Source of the DNA: Basidiobolus meristosporus CBS 931.73
Lineage: Eukaryota > Basidiobolomycota > Basidiobolomycetes > Basidiobolales > Basidiobolaceae
DNA: 64,000 nucleotides
Assembly: GCA_002104905.1 (NCBI GenBank)
Contig: MCFE01000162.1
Coordinates: forward strand, 1 to 64,000
Direction of reading: 5' to 3'
Under the pieces are notes generated by a model. That model did no database searches. It was not told where the DNA came from and saw only the letters and a program-made list of their open reading frames with translations. A program made the position numbers and the translations under genes. Below are positions 34,322 through 45,006 of the stretch, piece after piece (the stretch's first letter is position 1; every line of letters begins with the position of its first letter).

Positions 34322-35708
34322 GTTCCCTCTGTGGGAAGATGATGCTCTTAGTGTTGGTGTTTGGGTAGTAACAATGTGTGTGAGTTACAGAGTAACTCCC
34401 CTGGATCTCACATATTGGGCAGTAATACTTTCAATTATGCCCAGAAAAGCCAGCTATCTTGCTGATGGCTGGGGTTTATCCTATGTAAATAATAATATGC
34501 ACTTTGACAGGATGCCTATTTATTGTTATCCCACTGGAAAGCATACAATACTCCAGCAATGGATACAGTCAGTTATACAGGTTGGATGGTGATTTAGGCC
34601 CAGATACCAGTGAGACTGCCATAAGATTTCTGCTCTGATACTACAAGATAGGCAGCAGACTCAGGTTGATGCAAATCAGTGGCCAGCAAGATTTGCTGGT
34701 AAGGTACTTATTTAATGAGAATCTGTTAAGTACCAAGGCAAAGACATTGCCATACTTACCTTCAAAGTAGCCCTTCTTTCTTAGCTTTTTGTAATGTTTG
34801 CCATCAAATACATTGGATATGTTTGTGCTTGACTACTATTCAGTGCAGTACCTTATAGCTTCACAATATTTGTTAGACTGCATAAGCATCCCCCTGAGAA
34901 AAAAAATTGAGAAAAGGCCAGCAAACTACCATCATAGTATCAGCTGAATTCTAAGTTTCTCAAAATTGACAACTCTCAATATCTCTGTTCTGAGCTGATG
35001 TGTAGGCAAGGAAACAAGTTCTCCAGGATGAGACTAGGCAAATTACTGATAGTAATGGAAACATGCCACTTCTCTAGCAACAACCTCACATCATTCACCA
35101 TTACATATATTCCTAGGCTCACTTAACTCCATAAAGTATCATTGACATTTTTTTCCATGGGTGTTGTCTCATTAAGTATTGGGATTTTGCAGGCTCATGC
35201 AGGGTACTGTTGTTAGGGGATATAGGCACACAAACCACCAGTGAGCCCTCTTCTTCAGAGCTATCCCTCTGCATGCCTTATTCAGAAGACTGGGGTGAGC
35301 CTAAAGGCATCACAAACTCTCCTGACTCAGTCTGAGCAATGTGACAAATATGGGCAGGTACAGTTATAGAAGTATCAACTGACCAGCCAGGTATTATTGG
35401 TACAGTAGTGACTGCTGAATGGTCATATATGACCTGTGTGGCAAAACACTGGTGGCAATCCTTGTGATGCTTCCTATGTTGTCTGCTTGCTTAATGACTG
35501 AGAGGCCTGCTGCAATAGCCACATAGTTGCTTTTCCCTTCTTTTACAGCATTGAGACAGCATAGTTTTGTCCATGGGGCAAATAGTTTGACACTCAACCA
35601 TAACAGTAATATATCATTGTTTTGGCAATGCTCATGAGAATTTGATACAGTCTTGTATTTGAGACATTGCACCTTCATGAATGTATAAATCAATTATGAC
35701 CTGTCATA
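34322..35708. other. Non-coding internal part of L3
   Basis: About 1.4 kb between the 5' LTR and the integrase relic. No polymerase or gag motif is recognisable; small open stretches (34374-34592 plus, 35394-35693 minus) lack motifs. Presumably decayed or deleted gag-pol. Confidence 0.4.
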
Positions 35709-36538
35709 GTGAGCATTACAAATAAAGTTGTGGCACCACTTACACATGAATATGTTACACCATTTCCCCTTTGGTTTGCCTCACTTCCATATATATGCTG
35801 CCAAAAAATAAAGCATAGTTGTCTGGTTCCCTATCAAGCCCTATATCTGACAGCAGCAGACAATGGAGAATGTGGATCTTATAAAATACAAATACTAGCA
35901 ATGAAGCATGGAACCAAGCTTATACATACTACACCATACCACCCACAAGCAAATTCACCAGTTGAACGTGGACATTCTGCTTCTGCAAACACATTAGCAA
36001 AGCTTAGCTATGAAGAACCTAACAAGTGGGCAAATAACTTTCATGCAGCAATTTGGGCTTATAGAGTTACGGTTAAAAGAAGGACAGGTTATACACCATT
36101 TTTTTTAATATATGGGCATGAAGCTTTTGAGAAATGGCTTGCCCTCCCATGGAAACCAACAATGACAACATCAGGGCTATTGCTAGCAAGAGTACAACAG
36201 ATTCAACAAGCACACACTCTGCAAAAGAATGCATAGAAAACCTGAAGATATCCAGAATGGCTGGCAAGGAGAACTTTGACGCTCAAAAATACCTAAGAAA
36301 AACATTGCTAGAAGTAGGTGAATTGATACTACTTCACAATACCACGAGCCAAAGCAACAAGGCATTCAAACTGGATATGTGTTGGCAGGGTCCCTACAAG
36401 ATCATACATGCAAACAAAAATGGATCTTACAAATTAGCAGAACTTGAGGGTACACCACTTGCACTGGTACAACCTAGTAACAGACTGAAGAAGTTACATA
36501 TCAGAATTAATAATGAGGGCATTACATCTCAAAGCTAG
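35709..36538 (+). pseudogene. L3 gypsy-type integrase C-terminal relic
   Basis: Two overlapping frames (35709-36236 and 36134-36538) together read through the end of a gypsy-type integrase: TAADNGECG with the second catalytic Asp, TPYHPQANSPVERGHSA with the catalytic Glu, WAYRVTVKRRTGYTPFFLIY, then in the other frame MAGKENFDAQKY, LLEVGELILLHNT, WQGPYKIIH and RLKKLHIRI. A frameshift near 36140 breaks it, and the N-terminal half of integrase and all of RT are gone. Confidence 0.78.
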
Positions 36539-38365
36539 GGGAGACTTGTGGTATTGGATAGTACTCCATTACTACAATTTCTCAGAACCAATATTGTACT
36601 CATTTCTTTATTTTGCTTTTGCTATTGTAACACACAGGTGAAAGATCAAGAATTTACAACTTTGAAGGACAAATGCTCCAGACCCTGACAAGCAATCCAT
36701 CCAAGAATATTATGTAATAAAGAACACATAGTAGCCAACTCATGTCTCAGATTGCATCTCATTTGAAGCAGTACTTAAGGAGTTATGACCAAAAGAGTTC
36801 AATTATTACATATACTAGGTCTCTATTGCTAGGATTACTATGGTAGCTTTGATTGTATGTAACTTTTGAACATGCCAATCAAATCACGTGATATTTTCAC
36901 AGGTGCTGTGCCTATGTCATATCTGTGCCACTGCAAGATTTTAGCTTTGTATCACGTGTATTGCTTGCGCAATTGCCCAAAAGCTTTGATCCTTCAGAGA
37001 TTTCATATATATGACTTCCCCAGCTGAAAAATAAAAGGGAGCCTCTCTTTCCGGAATCTCCACACTATGATTACAAGCTTAAAGGTTATAAAACCTCCCC
37101 TGTATCACTTGCACTGCTGAGTATTCTGACTTTGATTGGTACTACATCAGTACAGAGACGGCAAAGCTCATAAGAATCCAATCTAAGTTCAACAAGAAAC
37201 TACCACTTTTCTGTTGGAGAAGTCCCCTCTAAAAAACCCCTTTACTCTAAAGACACCCCCTTAGACACCCCTTTAGTCTAAAGACCCCTTTAGAGACCCC
37301 TTTAAGAAACCCCTTTACTCTGAAGATGCCCCTTTAGGCACCCCTTTAGTGTAAAGTCCACTTTAGAGACCACTATAAGAAGCCCATTTACTCTAAAGAC
37401 ACCCCTTTGGACATCCCTTTAGGTTAAAGGGGAGCTCAGAATCTCCATATTAGGAAATATTTTTCTCATAAAGTAAAGTGACTTTCAAATATGGAAAAGT
37501 TACTACAAAAGTAAATAAGCCCATTAGTTGATGAAAGGTCAGAACACAGCTGTAGAAGTGACAAACACTGCCTATAGTATATTTTGAGCCTAAGATTGAG
37601 GATATTAGTGAAAGTTATATTTTAGACTTGTTCCATTGTACCGTGCCAGGGCGTGCGGCGCAATCTGCGGTTGTAAAAAACAATTGGGCGCAATATTATA
37701 GCTATCAGAAGGAAGGATTGTTCTTGGACAATTTTGCACTATGCGGGACAATCTTGCACACTATGGCACAATCTGACACAATGAGGTTGGAACGGATGAT
37801 CGCGCCAACTCCTAATGTTTGCATCACGTGCGCAATTGGATACCACCATTATGGCAGGTAAAATCCGGTATTTGGATATGTTTCTTTAATGTAAATGGAA
37901 ATAAATGTGTATCACACTATAAACTACACTAATACTTACCATTTTGGCTACCCTCACTCCAATTGGACGGTATCTCAGTGGTTAATTGGTCCAAAAGTAT
38001 CCTGAAGCTGGCAGCCCCCAATTGGCTCATTGACTACTAAAAAAGCTACCTGATTTGCCATCAAATATCCCATTTTGCTCATTGAGCAAGTAAATCCCTG
38101 ATCCTAGTGATTGGACAAGGTGTCATAGCCAGCACGCAAGCAATTGTGTAGGTGCAAAACAGATCCAATAGCTGCACTGGTATTACAGATGACGTATATA
38201 TATGCAGGGTGTTTATTTATAGGGGTTCTGTATCAAATGTGAGACAACCTTGATATTACTTATATCAAAAATTTGATGATCACTGATTTGCAATGGCTTG
38301 ATTTGAATCGCAAAAAAAAAGGTTGTCGGGATCATTACAAATGTGAGTGATTCAAAGCAATTGCA

Positions 38366-39613
38366 TCATCTTCTCCTGGGTTTTTTTCTCACAGGGATTA
38401 CTACTGAAGCACTTGGTAGTGGCTCACTTTGCACACCTATACTACTTCCTGGCTGACTATCATCTTGGCTACTTGTGTATTTGTAGTCAGTATTTTGCCT
38501 CCTAGTTGATGAGTGCAATGCTACAGCTTGGCCGTGCTGAATTGCTCCGACTGAACCAACTGAACCAGCCTGTAGTGCCACGTGCTGATGCGTTCTTTTA
38601 CTTGCCAAGGGCTCTGGTGGTTGAGGCACTTCATGTTGGTCATCATCAGTCAGTTCACCAGAAGTAACTTGCTGATGGTCAGGCAAAACGGCACGCGCAG
38701 GCGCGCCTTGACGAATTGAGATGGCCCTTGGCTGAGTTTGATGTGATGCTGCAAGTTGACGCGACTTGGCCCGCTCCAATGGACTTGTGTCTAAATGAGC
38801 AGTTTGGCAAGTTCTTGTAGTTTTGCTCTGAAGCGCGTGCGTTGACCCAATGTGCGTTGACTTGATGCGGGGCATTCTGGTAAAGGGTGTTAGCGTACTC
38901 TGGACTGACGTGCACTGGCATGCTGTGGTTGCAAGAGATGGTAGGGAATCCAGCAAGGCATGCTGGCACAATCTGGATGATGTTGCTTGCGGTCTGTATT
39001 CTTCCTCCTGAAGCTCACCATCTGATTCCTCAAGGTATTGACTCACCCTCTGTCTGGTACTTTAGAGCTGTTGCCTGGATGAGTCCTGTGTATATTGCTC
39101 TTGAAAGCCACTTAACTCTACTAATATATCACGCAGTACATTAGTCATTTGAGGCAAAAACTCATTCAAAATCTCTTTGGTTCCCAAAGTTGAGGCACAA
39201 ACAGACGCGTCCGGCCCGTACTGTGCAAATTGCGCACAAAATTGCTCCCACGCAGCTTCTTCATCAAATCCCCTCACTCTCAGCTCATTCTTGATTTCAA
39301 TACTTGTCTTGTTATATATCTTTTTACATACATTGGCTGGCATCTTGATGTAGAACTCATGCCACAGCTTTCTACTCAAATTCTTGCATCTTTGTCGACT
39401 CTCTGAGGTATCAAGTTCTGCTAGATTAATCAGTAGTGCCCAAATATCTGTATGAAGGCTCATCATAGACACTTGGGCCATACCAAAATCATTGGGCAAG
39501 AACTTGAACGGATCCAACATTGACTTTTCCGGTCTGGACCGCGCTTGTGAGCTGGGGGATGGGTTTTGTCTGGGTTGTACTAAAGATGAGTTGAGGCTTG
39601 GTATGGGGACCAT
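38366..39613 (-). pseudogene. Harbinger E1 second protein, one nonsense codon
   Basis: A 415-codon frame from the ATG at 39613 to 38366, interrupted by a single TAA at 39062-39064. The N-terminal half is helical (PNDFGMAQVSMMSLHTDIWA, WHEFYIKMPANVCKKIYN, GFDEEAAWEQFCAQFAQYG). The C-terminal half is Gln/Ser/Thr-rich and ends in a basic VRKKPRRR that could be a nuclear signal. In PIF/Harbinger elements the companion protein is usually Myb/SANT-like and brings the transposase to the nucleus and DNA. I cannot see a clear Myb motif, so the assignment is by position. Confidence 0.65.
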
Positions 39614-39972
39614 AGCAACGGATTTGGATACTTATACAGCAGTATATTGGAATCAACCTGGTCTTATATGAAATATATATGAAAACTAATGTGATTGTTG
39701 AATTTTCCATATATTATTCATGATGCATCTCGGATTGCATTGACACGGATCAGATCACATCAATCGCAGATTTCCTATTTGATTATAGACCTACGATTAA
39801 AGCATCAATAAAAGTACCAAGGCATTGTTTGTGGATGATTTTTGCAACATAATGATGGGATACATGGCAATTGATGGAGATTTAACCATAATGTATTAAA
39901 AATCAGATAAATAAGGCGGATCACGCCAAATCAATTCAAACCACTTTAATACAGTCATCCACCAATTTTAAT

Positions 39973-40859
39973 ATGACTCACTCATTTGAATGGTCTTTTC
40001 TCATCAATCCCATCACTACCACTGGATTTCCTTTTGACACACTAGAGGAGATCTATTCCAAGTACTGTGGACCATCAACCCCAATCTACTCAAAGAGATC
40101 CCTTCTCAAGCTTCTCTGCTATTACAAGAACTATTGCCCTACAAGGTTTCATCCCACCATCCATGGCAACCAAAGTCCTAGAAGCTTTCATTCCCAGCTG
40201 ACAGCAATGGAGAACCACCTTGCAGAGGGTATGAATGACTTAGAGCAAGCCTGGAATACTAGGTTCAGAAGCTCCAATAGACTTCGATATCCCAGAGTGT
40301 TCAGCAACAGGTTCCATATCAGGAGTATTTTGGATACCTTCCCAGTGAGGATTAACAGACCTTCTAGAGGGCAGAGGCACTTTTATTCTGGCAAGTACAA
40401 GGCACACTGTGTGAAGTTTCAAGCACTGTCTGACATTGAGGGTAACATCATCTGGTTTAGTGGGCCATTTGCTGGAAGTAGGCATGACAAAGCACTCTGG
40501 GTAGAGAATCATCCTGAATTCAGTAGAGGGGAGAAATGTATGGCAGACTTAGCTTATATAAGAAGGATTGTCAGAGATTAGGATGTATTACAGCTTATAG
40601 GAAGCCAAGGAATGGTGTACTTAGCAGGAAGCAGAAGCTCTACAATGAGATATTTAGTCATTTCAGAGTAAGGGTAGAGCACACATTTGGATATCTGAAG
40701 AGATTCAGCATATTGGCAGGTAAATACAGAGGAAAGTCATATATAGGAGAAAACAGCAGAATAGGTAAAATAGTTAAGATACTTATTAATGCACAGTATG
40801 TTCATACAAGAAGACATCCACTGAGAGAAATGTGTCTGAGCATTATGAAGAGTAAATAA
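39973..40859 (+). pseudogene. Harbinger E1 DDE transposase, one frameshift
   Basis: Frame 39973-40581 continues in another frame to 40859 after a short indel near 40556. DDE_4-type motifs are visible: RSILDTFPVRINRP with the first Asp, HFYSGKYKAHCVKFQALSD, GPFAGSRHDKALW with the second Asp (HD), then AYRKPRNGVLSRKQKLYNE and FRVRVEHTFGYLKRF with the Glu. E3 carries MANLAYVGEDCQR across the break, so the intact ancestor had no such shift. The N-terminal part WSFLINPITTTGFPF is shared by all copies. Confidence 0.85.
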
Positions 40860-41164
40860 AGCAAGGAAAGCACTATTCTGAGCAACATAGGTAAGATTGA
40901 GTAAAGTTACCAGTAGCTGTATCATACCACAGGCATCATGGTAGAAATTATAGTGCTAGGTAGTGCCGTAGAGTGCCAGATCAATCCGGCACCATAAACA
41001 GGCTGGCACTATGTGGCACTATCCAACGGAACAAGTCTTTTCTATTGGTATTTAAAACTCCCAATAAACTATTTCAGTATAAGCATACTGAAAGTTGTTG
41101 TATATTGTTGATTAGCCTCTACATTGTAGAACAAGCCCCAAAGTAATCACAATACAACACAACA

Positions 41165-41679
41165 GAAGCTGTAGAAAATAACTTAGTAGAGATAGTTTAC
41201 TGTCCAACCAACAACATGGAGCAGATATATTGACAAAACTTCTAGATATACTACAATTTGAGAGTATCAGAGAGGAATTAGGATCAAGAAATTATTCAGT
41301 TAAAGGGGAGTGCTGAAATATTGGACTATTTGGTATCATTCAGCAGCTACAAATTTACTTCACAATTGTAGACTAGTCTTGGTCACTGTAGGACTAATTT
41401 GCAGCCCCAACTTTGCTACTTTCACCAGATCTATAAATCTATGATTACTCCCCTATAAACAAGATCAAATTAGCACTTTTTACCAATCATTATGTACTAG
41501 CCCTGAAACTGCTACAGAATGCTCCTGAATGTTAAGAAACCCTCCTTACTTATTGTTACAGCTGTATTACTTCTACAAAGGTATAAATATTGATCCCCTT
41601 TATGAATAAACAACAGTTCAACTATCATAACTATTTTGTATAAGATTGTTACACCCAAATCATTACTTAAATTGCAACA
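41165..41679 (+). mobile_element. C2 copia fragment: end of RNase H plus LTR
   Basis: 41165-41310 matches the last codons of C2 pol (EAVENNLVEIVYCPT) and its purine tract; 41311-41679 is a 369-bp LTR in plus orientation, the same length as the C2 LTRs. The rest of the element is absent. Confidence 0.75.
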
Positions 41680-42761
41680 TCTCAGAGACTGTTGACCAAA
41701 TTCCTTGATGGAGCTTACTTCATATTTACACCCAGGTACCAAGTACCCAGAACATGAAAATTCTCAGTGTTGTCCAAGCAGCCCAAAACTTTACACACAT
41801 GCTCTTGGGACCTTTCTAGCCTAGTCTACATGGTTGTCATGCCAATGCCATTCAAAGTACAAGTTCCAGTTCTACATTTAGCAAGTTTTCAAGTGAAGAC
41901 CACATATTATATTTGTTCCCCCAACACTTCAAATATCTTCAAGGAACATACAACAGCTTATGAGCTCCATGCTGTCACTGTCTGCAAAATATATTGCCTA
42001 AGTTAGTGGAACTTTTTTCTCTGCTGAGAAGGTAGTTGGATCTAACCATCAAGTTTGGAAGGTAAAGATAATGATGCTTCAACAGGAATGTGGCCTTTGG
42101 GATATTGTAATGCAGAAAAATGCTTTTCACAAATGTGGGAGAGGAAGCCTTAGAGTACCAAGCAAAATGCTAAAGAGCCTTGACTGCACTTGTCACAATG
42201 CTAAAAGACAGAGTGATAATTCAATGGTCAAGAGCAAAAGCAGCAAACAGTGCCTGAATGGCATTAGAAGACACCCACTAGTCATGTACATCTGCTAAAC
42301 AAATGTATCTCCAAACAAAATTCTTTATTATAACAATACTGCCAGGAGAAGGAATGAGAAATCTTATTAACAAAATTACCTTGTTGGTTGATAAGATGGA
42401 ACCTGTAGGCATACCCAGTACTGAAGAAGATGTGACAGTTACCATCCTGAATAGCCTCACAGACAAATTTCAGAGCCTTGTATCAGCCCTGAATACTTGA
42501 ACTGACAATTTGTTCCTAAAATTTGTCAATAGCACATGAATTAAGAAGTACAAAAATTAAGCACCAATAGGAAGGAAGAAGAAAATGCATTAATAAGCAA
42601 GGATATCCAACAAAGAAGGTACAAGGACCCTTTAATGGCCACAGCACTTTTTTTGCAATTACTGCAAAATGAAAGGACACAGATCAGACTGGTGCCTCCA
42701 AATGTCATATAATTACCAGAAAAAGCCTGAATATAGGAATGATACAATAGCTGAAGATATA
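41680..42761 (+). mobile_element. C1 copia fragment: partial LTR, PBS and gag
   Basis: 41680-41955 is the distal part of a C1 LTR ending ACAACA, followed by a mutated primer site (GCTTATGAGCTCC) and a decayed gag (CGLWDIVM, TMLPGEG-like ILPGEGMRNLINKITLL, SLTDKFQSLVSALNT). It keeps TTT CAG at 42469-42473 and TTTGG at 42054-42058, positions where C1 has stops. It ends at the Harbinger end of E2a. Confidence 0.7.
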
Positions 42762-43763
42762 AGACTTGTTCCATTGGAGGGTGCTACATTGTGCCAGATT
42801 CATCTGGCAATATATGGAACCATCTGGCACTGTGATTTCTTCCAAGATACTAGTGGTAGGATACAGTTTTATAATGCTTCCAGCACACTTCTCTCAATGA
42901 ATTTCCTCTTGTATTAATTTACAGAATATTAATAAGTATCTTAGCTATTTACCTATTCTGCTGGCTTCTCCTGTATATGACTTTCCTGAGTATTTTCTAT
43001 CAATGCACTGAATTTCCTTTGAAATCCAAATGTATGTTCTACTCTCACTCCTGAATAATTAGATATCTCATTGCAGAGCTACTGGCTCCTACTAAGCACA
43101 CCATTTCTTGATCTCCTATAAGCTATAATATATCCTTACCTCCAACAACTGTCAGCTATATCAGCTAAGTATTCTATACATTTCTCTCCTCTAGTGAATT
43201 TGGGTTAATTCTCCACCCAGATTGCTTTGTCATGCCTACTTACAGCAAATGGCCCACTGAGCTGGATAATATTGCCCTCCATGCTAGACAGTGCTTGAAA
43301 CTTCAAACAGTGAGTCTTGTAGTTACCAGAATAAAAGTGCATCTGCCCTTTGAAAAGTCTGTTAATCCTGACTGCAAAGGTATCTAGAATACTCCTGCTA
43401 TAAAACCTGTGGCTGAGCACTCTGGGATATGGGAGAGTATTAGAGCTCCTGAACCTAGTATTCCAAGCTTGTTCTTAGTCATGCATACACTCTGCAAGGT
43501 GGTTCTCCATTACTGGCAGCTGGCAATGATAGCATCTAGGACTTAATAGCTAAGGTTGATGGGATGTATATTTAAAGGGCAATAGTTCTGGTGAATGCAA
43601 AAAAACTCAACAATGAGTTTAATTGAGTAGACTGGGGCAAAGGATCTATGGTACATGGTATAAATCTCCTCTAATGTGTCAAAAGAAAACCCAGTAGTAG
43701 TGATGGGATTAATGAGAAAAGACCATTTGGATTAGTAAGCCCTAAAATGATTGGCAGGTGATA
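42762..43763 (-). mobile_element. Harbinger fragment E2a (transposase half)
   Basis: Begins with the AGACTTGTTCC terminus at 42762 and contains a minus-strand transposase relic, clearest at 43420-43205 (RSILDTFAVRINRLFKGQMH, then GPFAVSRHDKAIWVEN). It stops where E2b starts. Its other half is missing. Confidence 0.7.
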
Positions 43764-45006
43764 AGACTTGTTCCATTATACTGTGCCAGGGTAAGCAGCA
43801 CAATACTTGGTTTTTCAGAATGACCAGGTGCTATACTGCAGCTACTAAATGGCAGTATTGCTCTTGGACAGTTTTGCACCATGTGGGAGAATCATATAAT
43901 GCAACAATCTGACACAATGAGGCTAGCATGGATGGTTGTGCCTACTTGTAATGTTTGCATCACATGCACAATTGGAGACCACTACTATGGTAGGTGCAAT
44001 CTGGAACTATGATATGTTTCTTTAATGAAAATAGATAAAAATGCACTTTGTACTATAAGCTGCCATAATAACTACCATTTTGGTTTTCATCACTCCAGTT
44101 GGATGGTGTGTCAGTTATTGATTGATTAAATAGTGCCATGAAGCTGTGAGCTCCCAATTGGCTCACTGATCAATACACATGCTACCCAATTTGCCATCAA
44201 ATATCTCATCTTACCAATTGAGCAAGTGAATCTCTGATTTTAGTGATTGGATTAGATGTCATGGCTAGCACAGAACCAATCAGTAAGTGCAACATAGATC
44301 AAATAGCTGCACTGGTGTTAGAGATGATGCATTAGTATGCAGGGTGATTATTTATAAGGGCTCTGTCCCATATGTGAGATGACATTGATATCACTTATAT
44401 CAAAAACTTAGTCATAACTAGTTTTCAATGACTCAATTTGGATTGCAGAAAAAATGTATTGCTTAGATCATGACAACTGATAGCAACTCAATACAATTGT
44501 ATCTTCTCCTAGGTACTTTATCACACAAACAACTACTGAAGAATTTGGTAATGACTCACCTTGCACACCTTACTTCCTTGTTGACTATCTTCTTGGCCAC
44601 TCATGTACTTCAAGTCAGTTTTTTGTCTCCTAGCTGACCAGTGCAGTGCCAGAGCTTATCCATGCTAAGCTCCTCTTGATGATGTTACAAAGCCAGCCTG
44701 AAGTGCCACATGGTAACATGTTCTTTCACTTGCCAAAGGCTCCTGTGGCAAAGGCACTTTCAGTGGGTTATTGTGAGTCAGTTCACCAGAGGTAACTTGC
44801 TGATGGTCACATATAACAGCATGTGCAGGAACAATTTGATGTGTTGGTATTGCCCTTGGCTGAGCTTGATGTGATGCTACTTATTGAAGGAGCTTGGCCT
44901 GCACTTATGAGCCATTATCTAATTAAGCAGTTTGGCATGTTCAGGTAGTTTTGCTCTGAATCATGCACATTGACCCAATGCATGTTAACCTAGTATGTGG
45001 CACTCT

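Larger units (their letters stand above)
37624..41038. mobile_element. PIF/Harbinger-type DNA transposon E1 (best copy)
   Basis: 3415 bp with imperfect terminal inverted repeats AGACTTGTTCCATTG... and AGACTTGTTCCGTTG... (20 of the first 24 positions match), flanked by TTT at 37621-37623 and 41039-41041, and sitting in the 3' LTR of L3. It carries two divergent genes, as is typical of the superfamily: a DDE transposase (plus) and a second protein (minus). Both have single lesions. Ends are rich in short repeats. This copy keeps many CpG sites lost in E2-E5. Confidence 0.88.
33054..41164 (+). mobile_element. Ty3/gypsy-like LTR element L3, interrupted by Harbinger E1
   Basis: LTRs: 33054-34321 (1268 bp) and 36547-37620 plus 41039-41164 (interrupted by E1). 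Both begin TGTGGTA and end AATACAACA-like. The internal region 34322-36546 is short and keeps only the integrase end of pol; a purine tract AGCTAGGGGAGA precedes the 3' LTR. Flanking sequences GGATT and GAAGC do not match, so no target duplication is visible. Confidence 0.72.
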
